NCBI GenBank assembly: GCA_963978905.1
Contig: OZ022261.1
Location: forward strand, 18,895,582-18,959,581
Direction of reading: 5' to 3'
DNA: 64,000 bases
Source of the DNA: Trichostrongylus colubriformis
Lineage: Eukaryota > Nematoda > Chromadorea > Rhabditida > Trichostrongylidae
Part shown: positions 11,760 through 24,970 of the stretch, one piece after another
Layout: each line of letters opens with the position of its first letter
How positions within the stretch are numbered: the first letter of the stretch is position 1
The notes under the pieces: generated by a model
The model's input: only the letters and a program-made list of their open reading frames with translations
Told to the model about the DNA's origin: nothing
Database searches by the model: none
Made by a program: the position numbers and the translations under genes

Positions 11760-13142
11760 GAAGATTCCTAGCGACGCCTTTTCACTGTACGCCACTGTTT
11801 CTCGCCCTCCGCCTCTCGATCTCTCGCCGGGAGGCGGATCCAACCACCTGCGTCGCCCGTCGACAATGACGACAAGACGGGTAGGGAGGGGGGGGGATGG
11901 CCAAGGCAGGGCCCCGCTGGACAGGATTTTGATGTAAGAGCAAGGACGGTAGTCGTGTCGCAACTTTCGTTCATCGTTATCGGTTAAGTGGTATGCCAGA
12001 GTACAGTACTGCGTGTTCTCGAAATCAAGATGAATGAGTAGGGTCCGTCAAACACCTTTCTACACGTTAGGAAGCCGGTTTCACACAGTCTATCGCTCAT
12101 ACACAACGCAATAGACGGCACATGAACGATGTAACTGTTACCAGGTAAACAATAACAGAATACAAGGCCATTCGTGAGAGACTTTATCTGCAAGAAAAAA
12201 TTCTTTGATAATGGAATCAAAATTTTCATCGAAATTTTCAACTGATGAGTATTTCATGTGAGCTTTGCCGGTAAGCTTTGCTGTAAAATAGCAGCTTCTT
12301 CAATCATAATACGGCAGGCTTGTATAACATTACAACCCTCAGAAACCGTAAACTAATTCAGCAATTACCAATGGCCTGCCAAAGGAGTGTGTGAGAATAT
12401 CAGTGCTATGAACACCTGATGCTTCAAAATCTGATGAAACTATTCTCGAAATGAAGCTTACCAATAGAGCCTAAAATAAAGTACTCACCAACAACCTTGC
12501 GAAGAACGTAGAAGTCTCAGAGATGGTTCGGTTCTGTCACTGGTAAACAGTTTAGAGGTCTGCTTAAGCTCTAACTCCTGGTTGCCAGATCTGCTACTCT
12601 TAAGAGGGGGAGTGAGTTTCAAACCCATTTCATGGTGACCTGGTTCGAGTCAAAAATGCTAGTAGTGCTAATAAAAAAAAGGAAATTTTCAAGAACAGTG
12701 GAAGTAAGTCTCTTCAGTACTGTTGATCTCGGCTTTGTTCGAGATGTAAAGTGAAGTGTATGGTATAAATTCGATGAAGTCAATTCCAAAAGTCGATAAA
12801 AGGAAATGCGGAGAAAGAAATGGTTGCAGCTCACTCTGAAAATTGAGGATTTGAAGCCTGGATCGATACTGTAAGATAGGGAATGATTCGGACGTGTACT
12901 TTAAATGCTCAAAGATCATTCCTACTTTTAATTACTGTTTTAGCAAGCTTCGACTTTCTAGAGAAACCGAAGAACTGCATAGGTCACTGCATGTCAGTCA
13001 TTTTTTAAAATGTATTCGTTCAACACAAATTTTACCGCTACGTTTGTAAAACACTCGCGCTCGAATTCCACACGTTGATGTTCGGTCAACTGGCAAAGTA
13101 GCCGAATTTCTATCATTCGCTTCACCTTATTAAGACGGTTTT
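11760..13142. other. Upstream region of gene 1, nothing recognised
   Basis: Contains a G-run near 11889 and short frames on the minus strand (12619-12834, 12689-12919) without recognisable domains. No promoter motif can be named with confidence. Confidence 0.35.
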
Positions 13143-13144
13143 TA

Positions 13145-14352
13145 TTAGGTTGTTGCAAAATTAATTTCGAGAGTGGACTGCATACTTCAAACTATTGTAA
13201 CTCAGCTTGAACACAAGTTTATTAATCGAAATAAAAACCACCAGAATCTACACATTTTTGCCAACGAACAGGTAATGATTCCGAGCCATTACTATAAAAA
13301 CTACTATCGCGAGAATCAGCGAAGTTAAGGAAGGCACATTCGACATCGTCTAAATTGTAAATTGTTTCTGACGCAGATGAGAATTGAGGGCTCGAAAAAA
13401 TGATTTTCAGTGAGGGAGAGATCGGGAGAGTACGCTGGATGAGGAATAACCTCTATACCCAAGTGGGTCAACTTTTGCCGAGTGATTTGTGTGGTGTGTG
13501 GCCTTGCGTTGTCCTGCAACGTCGGCCCTCCTCTATTCACCACCGCCGGCCACAATTTTTGCAACTTCCTATATATTTGCTCCAGATCACAACAGTAAGA
13601 CTCTGCTGTGACTGGCTGACCAGGTTGCAAGAAACTATGGATTACACCTTTACAGCGCCACCACACAGTAATCATAACATTTTTAAGGTGAAGGTCGGGT
13701 TTAAGAAAAGTTTTTGGAGAAGCATCCTTATCTACCCAGATTAATCCCCGCTTCCTGTTATCATAAACAACCCATTTTCATCTACTTAAAATACGGTTTA
13801 CAAATGGTTCTTTTTATGGCGAACTAGGAGGTTAAAGCAGGTGTCGAAACGTGCCAGACGCTGCTCATCGGTCAGGTCATGAGGCGCTCACTTCGACATC
13901 TTCTTCACCTTGCCGACTTCCAGCAAATGTCTGGCCACTGTAGCTTCGACGGCTCTCCTTAAATCTTCATCATTAAGCGATGACCTGCGGCCGCGACCCG
14001 ACTTCTCTTCGAGATCGAAATTGCCAGAAGCAAATTTTTCAAACCAGAGTTCCACTATCCGTTTGCAAGGACAATTCGTCCCAAAAACACTGCTGAGATT
14101 ACGAGTTGCCTCCGCTGCGGAGTGTTCCAATTTAAATTCGAAATGCATGATGACTCGATAGTCGCATCGGTTCATGATTATACTCAGCCCTGAAAAAGGC
14201 CGGGTGGAAAACCTAGGCGACATTCAGGAGTTTCTGAAAGACCAGAAAAAATCCATTAAATGGTAGCTCTCCTTGGGATGGAATAACTCAGGGTAAAAAA
14301 CCTACTTATTTATACATACCTTGAAACCGAAATTAATTTTGCAACAACCTTA
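13145..14352 (-). mobile_element. Mariner element, nearly full length
   Basis: The ends TTAGGTTGTTGCAAAATTAA (left) and the matching complement (right, one terminal mismatch) are flanked by TA at 13143-13144 and 14353-14354. The 1208-bp interior holds one transposase gene on the minus strand from start to stop, broken by frameshifts. Size and layout are those of classic mariner elements with a D,D34D-type transposase. Confidence 0.92.
13222..14223 (-). pseudogene. Mariner transposase, frameshifted
   Basis: The minus-strand gene starts at 14223. The N-terminal paired-type helix-turn-helix region (through ELWFEKFASGNFDLEEKSGR) is open to about 13888. Between about 13888 and 13675 the frame changes at least once and stops appear; the first catalytic-Asp block (VDEN...) lies here. 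From 13675 the frame is open through the second catalytic Asp (LQDNARPHT). Where the third catalytic Asp is expected, 34 residues further on, the sequence reads SLTENHFF, so Asp is replaced by Glu. A further frame change leads to the conserved end RWQKCVDS and the stop at 13222-13224. Inactive as it stands. Confidence 0.88.
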
Positions 14353-14354
14353 TA

Positions 14355-16120
14355 TTTTCTTCACTGATTTTAACAGGTTCCCTCTGAGTAACAAAGGCCG
14401 CAAGCCGAAACGACGCCCTGGCATTTTGCAACGATGCGCTGTAATCGCACAGGTAACGTTAAGACAGGTGGAGGTTTCCTTCCCATCATTTTCTTTGGGA
14501 GTACCACTTTTCGTGTTTTTTATTTGACAGGTGACGTACAATCAGTCACGTTAGATGGTCTTATTCAAAGTTCCACATGGTCCCTGTTATGCATCATCAG
14601 AAGAACCTAATATGGCGGTAATGTTACAATTTCAACTGAACTGATCTATCTCTTCATGTCATTGCAATATTAAGGGCGAGTCAACATTATGTGGTCACCT
14701 GTAGCAAGCCTAGAATGCAGGACTCGTGTACTTTATTACAGTATCCGACTGAAGTTCGATGACATGGACGGCATCACGAAGAGAGATGCTTTTCTCGCCT
14801 GGCGAGCGAAACCAAGAGCTGGCTGCACTGGTGATCCACATTCATGGCCGTATTCATTCGAGAACTATGTATGGCAGATCAAGGAGGGCAGATTCACCTG
14901 TTATTCTGTCAGAACGGAACTGGTTTCGTCATTACTGATGAATGATTGTCATGTCAATCATTCATTACACCTCGTTCATCTGCGGGCACTATTCCGCAAA
15001 ACACAAAAAGGGTTCCAACACAACATTGTATGGATTAGGACAGACAAAAGCGTTCTCAGAGCATTTTGTTGATTACGTCACGTGATGTGGGTTTGAAAAA
15101 AACCTGATAGCAATGCCTGAACTTTAGTCATTGTGTAAGTTGTCACAGAAAAGGCAGGACAACATCGCCTGTCACAGAGGGTTATTGGCAGTGTGAGAAG
15201 TGTAACGTGTACGCGTGATCATTGAATTCTCATGTACCACGTTGTTCTGTGTTCTTTGAGTGTTACCGAAAAAGATATATGCAGTTTACCTTAAGGAAAG
15301 CCACCCCTGGTACAATTTCTCGAAATAAAGGAGCCTATGTAGCTACCAGTAGGGGTCTTTATTTTGCTTAGTCATGGATGTTTAATGGTTTCTTACAAAC
15401 CAGGGAAGAACCCCATGTAGGAGTGTCCGTCTGTGAAGGGACATATGTTTGTATGTATAATGCCCGATGGTTTTCAAACTCATCTTAAATTTAACTTCCA
15501 TATCTGCGGCACTGTTTTAGAGATCCAGTAGTGCCGATTCTTCCAAGGGAGTGGATGCTGCACACATCAGCGATATTCGCTCATAGGCCAGTGAACTCAT
15601 TCAAGTAAAAGATACTAGCCCAGTGAAGAATATGAGCATTCGTGCCGGTGACATTACGGATGAAGCCTTACGGATGCGAAAGCGTTTTGAATTACAGAGC
15701 GTTTGCTGAAGTTGAAGATCTGGTTTGTATTGGTCCGACACCCATATAGAATTCGTACCAAGGGAGCCATCACCTTCGGAAAAGCAGTAGAGCAATGGAG
15801 TACGTATATGGGTAGTTCCACTGCGTCAGGTTATTTATTTTTCAGTGAACCTGATTATATCACTACTTGACTCTATTGTGTTGAGAAAAGGGGTGTGTCC
15901 ACGAACATTGCAGCTTTTCAAAGGTGGGGTGAAAATCCCGTATGGCTTAAAATTAAATCCGTGTGGAGGTTCTAACCCTCGAACACGACTACCACAACTC
16001 TCGAGCAATAATGTGGTTCGAGCGCTACGAGTCTTATTAAACTCTTGAACTACTAAACTGATCAAACTTTCCCTTTCAATTAGTTACGGAATCCGGAAGT
16101 TCCGGAACTCAAACTCCGAA
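14355..16120. other. Gene-free stretch, nothing recognised
   Basis: A 127-aa plus-strand frame (14689-15072) and several shorter frames are present, but show no known motif, signal peptide or splice support. No structured repeat was noticed. Confidence 0.35.
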
Positions 16121-16123
16121 CTA

Positions 16124-17204
16124 TTGGGTTGAGGAATAAGATATAGCCGTTTTTTATTCTCTGTATTTCGCAATGTTCTCTTCACCTTTCGAAGCTCATA
16201 CATATGTACGATAGAGCTTCTTCTGCTCCACAAACCGTTGCTTTTTGTTTTTCGATTCCTTTGATTGATTAATATCTATGAGGTCCAGAAATGAAGTACA
16301 TTGAAGTTATAATTTGCCCTCTCACATATCCTCTTCTTCGCTTGCCATCGCAGGCGAAAATGTATGCGCATATGTTTTCGAAGAAGTTTCTCAGATCTAT
16401 AATACAAAATGTTATAGTAGCTTGTTATTTAAATCGCTTAACTGTTTGCTGTTTTCAAGGCTTATAAATGCAGTGTCAGCAAAAATGTGCACTTTAGATA
16501 TTTTTATATATGCACTTAGATTCCTCGCCTACCATCAAGGTTCAAGAGAATATTCATATATGCATAGAGCTTCTTCTGTTCTACAAGAAGATGCCACCCG
16601 TCAAATTGAGCACTTCCACAGTTTGATATTTCTGAAGCCTAAAAATGGGATGCGCAGCAAAAAAACCCACCCTCCCTTTTTCGCTAAAAATCCAGATTCT
16701 CCAAATTTATTGTCATACAAGAGAACCTTTTATAACAGAAGATTCAGTTATAACAGAAGATTAATCAAATGTCTTTTCCGTATTTGATTTCATCTGACGT
16801 GGAAAGGTTTTTTTGGACATGCGCCAAAAGTGCAGATTTTTCCCTATAAATCACTCCATTTCTAAACCTTAAAAATAACAAACAATCGAACGATTGGAAA
16901 CAAATGGAACTATTTTGTAGAGCTGAAAAAGCTCTATCGAAAACAACTGCGCATACATTTTTTGACCTCTATGGCAGTCGAAGAAGAGGAAATGAGAAAG
17001 CGGATTTTCGCCTTCGATTACTTCATTTCTAAGCCTCACCAATACATATTATGCAATCAAAGGGATCGAAAAACGAGTAGCACCGTTTTGTAGAGCAGAA
17101 AGGGCTTTATCGAGCAACATATACGCTTCGTCAAAAAATGAAGAGGACATTGCATTGCGAAACATAGAGAATAAGAAACGGAGGGAACTAATTCCTCAAC
17201 CCAC
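16124..17204. mobile_element. Long foldback element (TTGGGTTGAGG ends)
   Basis: The left end TTGGGTTGAGGAATAAG and the right-end complement starting GTGGGTTGAGGAATTAG are flanked by TA at 16122-16123 and 17205-17206. Imperfect inverted similarity runs for about 500 bp on each side: paired blocks include the sequences around 16220-16270 and 17040-17100, and around 16340-16400 and 16910-17000. No transposase frame. The TA target and TTGGGT ends suggest mobilisation by an IS630/Tc1/mariner-type enzyme supplied in trans. The 157-aa frame at 16314-16787 falls in the arms and is not a credible gene. Confidence 0.75.
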
Positions 17205-17206
17205 TA

Positions 17207-20200
17207 ATACTAGAGTGCTTTGGTTATAGGCTTATTTCTACAACAATTCAGGCCCGCTGATTGATGAATTTGAATACCAACGCAGTTTTAGGTCAATATC
17301 TTTATCAAATGCAAAGCTAACGATCATCGTATGTACAAACAAGCTGTCATCAACATACATATGCGAGATATCAGTTTCACTTAGATATCGTAAGTTATAA
17401 AATCACAATTACAAAGATCACAATCTTATTTTTGATTAATTTTCAGATTTCCATAGATTTTGTGACAGGCGACGAATACTTGCTGATTTTTGATCATCAT
17501 ATTGAACGGCAGGCTCCAGTAAACGTCGGCTGGCAGAGGCTCGTCCTGTAAGCAACACTTGGGGATTTGTCGAAATTTCTTCCATAAAAAATTCTTGTAA
17601 AAAATAACTGCTCTACGAATTGCAAAGCAATAGTGACTGTCATGTGCTGCCTCGTGTCCTCAAACGCAACGACGAGCAGCAATATTCAAGTTCAACGTGA
17701 ATGTTCCTGACACGTAGGTTTGATCAATGCTTCAGCTTACTCGAATTTCCTCCCGTTTTCGGTAAAATATGGAGTAGTTCCTCAAATGGACACTTGCAGC
17801 AGAGAGATTCTGGCCAATTCACTCATGCACCACTCCTAATTTCCTGGTTACTGGACATTTACTTTCACAGAGACCAACCATTGAGCTACATGGTTGGTTA
17901 ATGGAAATCATTTTGCTGGAGCTTTGCACTAGAGCATGGACCGGCAACAATTTTTTAATTGATTCCGATGAAATTAAAATGTGATAGAACTCCGAAAAAG
18001 TTGAAAAGCCGAAAGCTGCCCTACGAAAAGCCAGTGACGTGCTGAGAAAGATATACCATGATAATGAATGGAGAAAAAGTGCATCTTACAGAACGGCTAC
18101 CGCAATGAAAAAAAAATGTATTGAAAATAAAACTTTGTGCAGTTAATGCGGATTCATTATAGGTTATCTTAAGCTCGATAACTTTCCTTGGATACTGACC
18201 TATTTCAAGAGAAAAGGTCCAAAGATCAAGCACATTAGGAAGAAGAGGTGGAGCTAAAGAGATATTCCAAGAAAGATAACGGTGTTGGAAATATCACAGT
18301 ATAATGTTGCCAGTCAAATCTTCCATCCTACACATGCGGCGTGATGCGAGAAAGGAAATGGATACGCCCACAGTCTGATAGAGTACTTCAAATCAAATCA
18401 ATTTCATACTGAAATTAATGAAATCGATTTCGAAACTCTCAGGGATAGCAACTGCGCTGATTCTACGTCGGAAAATAAGCTTGTTCAAAAAGACATCCTA
18501 CAAAATGTCGCCTACATTTGAAACTCATCACGCTCATGTTGCATTCAAGGCTATTTCGTGCTATTCTTGAATGTGTTAGGAATCATATTTGGGTACCATA
18601 ATCCGTTATGAACAAACTGGTTCAATGGGCGATCTCACAATGGTGCGTGAGTGTTAAAACGCTCGCAACGACGACGTGGCTGCTGGCAAGGTCACTCTTA
18701 GGCAAAGGAAGCTTTGTCTACCTGAACCAGAAACAAACTCTCCCAACATGCCACAATATGTCATGTACCCTACACTGAAAACGATATATCGCCTATCACG
18801 ATGTGTCGATTACACTGGCGAAGCGTTGATGTTGTTGATAAGATGGTCGTATGGGCAACAATACATACTGTTCATGGCTGAGAACATGGCTCACAGTAGA
18901 ATAGCATTCGACGTTGACCAATCAGTTTTGACATGCGTGCGCCACGCATACTACTTCCCGTCGAAGTCGTAGTGGCATTTTAAAAATTTGGCTTATACAA
19001 CGAGATGTGTGGGGGGCAGCCCAGGTACAGGTCAGCATCCTTTTCGTCATAGACGAGCTCAGTACCAATTCACTGAGCGCAGACAGGTGGAAGGTTCGAT
19101 TCTCCCATTCGGGCACTGGTAAAGGAACGCAGAACCATGCGCGTAGAAGTGGCACCAAATGTTACCACACCACCTCGATCTCACAGCCTGAGACAGAATC
19201 TTCAAAACAGAGCATTATCGAATTGAACGACGTTTCTTGAGATTTGCCACACTTTCTACCTCCCTTTACAGTGGTGGATGTATACGAGTGCATACTGGCT
19301 TTGTGCAACGCTAAGCTGCAGATAACCGATTCCTCAAAGTACTCTTCTAACCAGCAAATAAGCCTTCTACTTATAATGGATATCCCAGGTAAGGAAGGAA
19401 CCCGCGTGCATGAGGTGCTATCGACCTCACATTGTGCGAAAGGCAAGCCAAGACTTGAGGCCCATTCACTATCTTTCTGTGAAGAGGACGATTGCTTTTC
19501 GATAATCACATAAAAGGTTGGTGCAGGGGAGCGAGGAGACAGGCGTCAGGAGCATGGATCGCCGCGCGCGGCAAATTCTGGGCGACCTAGATGCGGCGTG
19601 GTATGGTACGGTTTTGCCTGGACCGCAAAGGTTTCGCCTCTACTGCACCTTCTTATTAACCCGCTTTTTCTCTCCTAGTCGGTTTCTCTAATTAAGGTTT
19701 ACGGTTAGGGCTCATCTATTTGAGGTTTTCACTTACCCACGTTTGGACAAAGAGCTACGCAACATATGAGGGGTGGCGCAACATCTGCGCCCCAGTGAAA
19801 AGCTGCGTTGTGAATACCGTACTAATCAGCGTTGAACACGCCCGAAACAAGCGCGCGGCGATCCACTATCCCAACGCTACACACTCGGGGAGCGGACACT
19901 GCATTGCGCCTCGCGACTCTTTGCCTGGATTCATTTCCGCAAACATAGCGAAATTCCAGTACGCGTCTCTTCGAAACCTCACAACTTGCATCGGCCCTCC
20001 CTGCCACACTTCTCATACAGGTATGTAAAGTCGTACTTCGAAATGAAAGACGATCAGGGAGTGCCATTCAAAAACCATGAGGAATATGAAGATCATTTCA
20101 AATTTAATCTTGGTCGGCTCAGCATGGATGCTTTGCTCTTAATCATGGAAAAGCTGCGGTCACTTTAGTTGTTCCTTTACTGAAAGCACCTCCTGCTCAT

Positions 20201-21620
20201 ATGATTTGTTCATATCAGACGTTTGTGTCGACGATTGAAGTGCACAAAAGGCCGTAGAAGTGACGTCGCGAAGTCACAAAAAGCGATGGGCGCGGTATTT
20301 TCATGATTGTCACGGTGAGGATTCTATGCAAGTAATCGGCTCCTCCTGCACCACACCCGCGTCCGTCACATCTCATTGCGAAGACCATAGCCCAGCATTT
20401 TCTCTTAATCTCACACGCAACACAATGAAACATTCTTCAAATGAACGACTTCGACCGTTCCTCAAGCGATTAAGTGCTAGATTATTCTGTATGCAAGAGT
20501 ACTGTCGCCAAATGCGGCCTAGCCGTTTCTATGACGTCCTTGGCAGGAGGGGTGTGCGCCATGACCTTCAAACCGGGTCACCTAGCCGCTCCACGTGAGA
20601 CAGCGCGCGTGCCTTGTTGGTCCCCTCGTGAAATAGCTGCGCGCGAAATGGAGAGCTGCAATTTTCTCAAATAGTCTGACGCACATCCTTACAGAGCTGT
20701 TCACCCCAAGCTTTGCCGCACCAGTGCTGTAGAGCATCTTCATCAAAACAGCAGGTCAGAGGATAGGCTTATTCGAAAATGAGGTTCCCAGAGCGGGATT
20801 TCCGAGCACTCTTGCGCACTGATTTCACATTTCACGCTCTCTTCATACACTTGATTTTCCTTACTGTCTCCACAGCGCTATTCCTTTTTTGACGTAGGGT
20901 TGTCCTAACTATGCTCTCTCGCTACCTCAGTTTTGTTTGCGTGAAATCAAAGATTTGAGACGGTCATAGTTCGAAAGTTCCACGGATTACTACAGAAAGT
21001 CATACCATAATATGAAAAATGGCACCAGAGGTTCCCCCATGGATTTCTCGAAATTTTTAAGCTCTTCGTAACATTACAGAATCATGGAATCATACCAATA
21101 ATGAAGTCAGCTTGTATTCATACACAGGGTCGAACCTCCGTTGAGGAATCCAGGGGGGGGGGTCGTATTTGGTCCGTTGGGAGGGAAGGGGGTCGTAATC
21201 GTTGAGGTAGGCAGTGATCAAGGGAATTTGTCGGGCTAAGGGTCCAAAGTGTAAAGGGGAGATGAGATAAAACTGCTATGTGGGTTCGAACCCGAAACTA
21301 ATCTAACTTGAAGGAATCGTTCACGGAAAAATGAGTTTCTTTGTCACCCATATATATATGTTGTACTTGCCTAATAAGGGCAGCACGCAAAGTTTCACGC
21401 GAAAAAGTGAGAACTCGACTAAGATACAGGTCCCCATTTTTCGGCAGGATAGGCGGGGCATTTGAGTGGAAGTCCCGTCCCGTCAACCGCCGCAACTGAG
21501 AACGGAGAGTGAGTGTTCACGTTACTTTCTGTTCCCACAGTGCATTTTCGATCGCGGCGAACGACGGGGTGGGCACTTGCTCAGAGGCCCCGCCCATCTG
21601 GCCGAGATATTGTGGTATTG
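17207..21620. other. Gene-free stretch with unsupported frames
   Basis: Several frames of 90-115 codons occur (18676-18972 plus, 19162-19509 minus, 19720-20028 plus, 20260-20598 plus). None has a recognisable domain. The 19986-20168 plus frame could be an exon (acidic, with an amphipathic end MDALLLIMEKLRSL), but I could not link it to others. The sequence around 20575-20700, ending near tctgacgcaca, resembles parts of the foldback at 37215-37430. Confidence 0.35.
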
Positions 21621-21622
21621 TA

Positions 21623-22653
21623 TTGGGTCATTCCATAAGTAGTGTTGTTTTTTTTTTCAAACGAAATTTTTTCTATAAAGTTACAAGTTTTTGCAGTATT
21701 TCATTCATCATTCGGAAGCGATTTTTCCGCTCTACAAAATGGTTTATTCAGGCTTTGGATATTTCAGCACATGACTGATTTTTAGGACGGAGAATGGATG
21801 GGGCCAGTTGACAAAAATTGACCAAACCGGCAACTAATTAGAACACTATATTTTACTTTAGGAAAATCAACCAATCATGTGTCCCGTACTTAGCTTCGAC
21901 CTCTTCTACAAATTCCAATAATTGGTTGATCGAGTACTCACGTCGTTCTTCTTCTAAGGTCCTTTTTCCGAAAGCGTTCACGTCTGTTCAGAAGAAAGTT
22001 TTCCTCTCAAATTCATTGCTCAGCTTTGTTTTACGGACCATTCGGAAGGATTTTTTCTGCTCTATCGGAAGGATGTTTCGATTTTGTTCTGGCTGCGATT
22101 CAGATTGAATTTCGAAACCATGTCATAGGGGCCCAGGTGACATTATTTCACGATATATTTCAACAGATATTCAAGGAATCCGGTCAAAAATGCTTCCTTG
22201 CCCCTCCACACTACCTCCCGTTGACGTTTCACCACTCTTTCAACTGATTGGTTTAGAAAATTTTCTTGCTTTGATTCGGAGAAATTTTCAAAAATCACCG
22301 AGTTGTGGCGGAAAAGTCAAAGTTGAAAAAAAAGTGAGCGACTTTTCAAGCAACGAAATGGTGGAATTCATAGAAAAGCTCGGGGCTAAGTACGAGGCAC
22401 ATGATTGATCGATTTTTCCGAAGTGAAAGGTACCGTTTTAATTAATTGCCGGTTTCGTAAATTTTTGTCTTCCGAAGCAACCACTTCGCCAGCCTAAGGA
22501 TCGGCTCGGTTATGATAGACAAAAAACTAGACATGTCATTTTGTAGCGCAGGAAAACCTCTTTCGAATGGTTTATAAAATGCCGCACGAAATTGTAATTA
22601 ATAGGAAAAAATTCTGTTCGAATAAAAGCGACACTACTTATGGAATGACCCAA
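21623..22653. mobile_element. Long foldback element (TTGGGTCATTCC ends)
   Basis: The two ends are near-identical inverted repeats starting TTGGGTCATTCCATAAGTAG, flanked by TA at 21621-21622 and 22654-22655. Inverted similarity continues inward for roughly 400 bp with increasing divergence (for example the blocks at 21715-21745 and 22540-22580). No transposase frame was found. It has the same organisation as the 16124-17204 element and shares its first six terminal bases, so both may be moved by the same IS630/Tc1/mariner-type machinery. Confidence 0.8.
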
Positions 22654-23239
22654 TATTTTAGCCGAATTCTCTCTTTTTCGCTTGAAACTTCGCATGTGGC
22701 CCTTATTGGGCAAAATGCAACATAAATGTATGGGTAACAAAAAAGTTCATTTTTCCAGAGACGATTCTTTCAGTCATCATGGAAACCACATGCATGGCGC
22801 GATCCAAAACTGAGCTGGTCAATGCCAGTAACCCTTTCGTTGGTCCGCTGGTACCCGAACCACGTACAGAGACACCTCCAAAATTCACTGATTAACTGTG
22901 GGAAGCGGTATCTATCCACGGGTACCTAAGTGGATGAATAGATACACCAGACTATGGGATGAAAACGAAAAATTAGCTGCTATAGACGTCTTTCATATCT
23001 TACTACGATTACAATTACGTAATCTGGTACTAGAGAGCTACTAAGCCGACCGGAAATGCGTTCGAATTCACTGAGAATGGGAAGGGTATCCTCGTGCATG
23101 GCGCATCCCGTAGCGAAGCCAGCCGAGGCCAACTACCCCCGCGTTGGTCTTCTGAAAAGAGAATATTTGTACTGGAAGCGTAACAGACATAATGGATCAT
23201 TTTTCCTAAGATTCGTGGGAGGATCTCGTAGCTTCGATG

Positions 23240-23640
23240 AAAAAAATTTCCCTGACTGGCTTCCCTTAGAATAACTTCTTTCTTTCCGCAGATATTGTAT
23301 GGTTTAAGTAGCATCTAGGAAGCGACAAACTCGTAGACCCTGCACAACAAACTTGCACTCATAAGATTCAGTATGAAAGAAGTTACGACTAATTGAAGTA
23401 AAAACACTTCGGATTTTTCAAAATTTTCCTCGACTAATCCTCTACTGGCCTCCTTCAGAATAACTGCATTTTGAAGATGTGGTATAGTTGAAGCAGCCAC
23501 TGAGAGCGGCAACCTCGCAGACCCAGCACAACAAATTCGCACTCATGTGGTTAAATTTTTCGGAAGTTACGACCATTTGAAGTGAAACACTTTGGGATTT
23601 TTTAAAATTTTCCTCAACTGGATTCCCATATAGAGACCTA
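23240..23640. repeat. Tandem repeat, period about 180 bp, roughly 2.2 copies
   Basis: The block with aaattttcct recurs at 23421 and 23605 (period 184), with a diverged version at about 23244. Each unit also repeats acaacaaa.ttgcactcat and gaagttacgac. On the minus strand the units give similar short peptides (MSASLLCRVYEF / MSANLLCWVCEV), but stops follow, so it is treated as satellite-like rather than coding. Confidence 0.75.
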
Positions 23641-24752
23641 TGCAACCATTGGGAAACTAAGTAGCCACTAGGTCGATCTAAGGATGTTATTAAGAAATTA
23701 GTTTACGGTACTTCGAAAGATACTGTCTAAGTAGTTTAAAGTATTCAAAATGTCCAAATTTGTATGGTGAAAATATCGCGCCCCATGTGACCGCCGCGTC
23801 ACTGCCGCAGTAGCGACGCGGCGACCAGATGGGGTGCAGTGGGATGCATTACATGGCTCCTATTGAGTTCCTAACTTTTCTCTTCTTGGTTTTCATCCTT
23901 TATCCCTGCCGCATAAGTTGCATGACTTTTCAGCCTTCTCCTTTGTCATCAGAGAAGGAGCCCATTACCAATGGTCGGCGACGGTTTCGTTTCGAAATAT
24001 AAGTATTGATTGTTAAGCTCTTATCTTGAACACTTTTGTTATGGAATATAAGTACTGAGTTGGGTTTTTACTTATCTGATTTTGTCAGGAGATTGGCTTC
24101 ACTATTTTCTACCACAGGCTCTTGATTTCCATGATGCACTGGCTCGCATGTCTCGCATTGGCTAGGCAGAAACCGCAGAATTAGCGAAACCTCAAGAAGG
24201 GGGAAGGGTCGCGAGGCCCCTTTTTGGGGGTAAGGACGGTTGTATTTTTTAGAAAATTTTCCTCGACGCCACGCTTGAATTACATACAAGGGAGATGGAG
24301 GCATATATTAGGGATTCGAATCCACTGAGGCTTGTATACTGCACCGATACCTGCTTAGGCCCACAGAGACTTTTTTCGCCGGGATAGATAAACTGATTCC
24401 AGAAAAACCTAAGGGGATTTAATTGTTGATTTGTACATCGACCGCAATTATTCGTAGGGCAAATCGCAATGAAATGCTACTGCGTTCTTGAATGGAAATA
24501 GAATGCGTGGCAAATACAATGTATACCGGATACTTTATCTTCCATCATTCTATCCATACAGAACAGTGAAGAATTAGATGGGACGGAAATGCAATAAAGT
24601 ATAACTTCCGCAGTGAACATGTACTGAACCTGTTTATCTAGAACGATTTTTATACGGTATCTCTTTCTTGCAATAAATAATGTTTCAGATTAGTTTGGTA
24701 ATATTACGAAGCCAAGAACTGTTCACCCAAATCGAGTGGTCAGAATCAGGCA

Positions 24753-24970
24753 GGTGTATATTGTTAGGACAGAAACGTCGCATGGCCGCGTTCGGCACGC
24801 GATGGATGGTGCGAGCTATGCGCGCCGTATTTTTTGAGTCCTGAAGCGGTTACGCATAGAATGAGGCGTAGAGCACTGTAATCGCTTCAAGACGCACGCG
24901 CCGTAGCTCGCACCATCCCGTCGCGTGCCGAACACGGCCACGCGACGTTTCTTTCCTAACGATATACACC
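24753..24970. repeat. GC-rich foldback (MITE-like)
   Basis: Arms of about 85-90 bp: the left begins gtgtatattgttaggacag and the right complement begins gggtgtatatcgttagga. Both contain the palindromic-looking core ggtgcgagctatgcg. A partial relative lies at about 25130-25260 and another fragment at about 38420-38470. Confidence 0.8.

Noticed and set aside
16314..16787. 157-codon plus-strand frame as a gene
   Set aside because: It lies within the arm of a foldback element, and the inverted partner does not preserve the frame.
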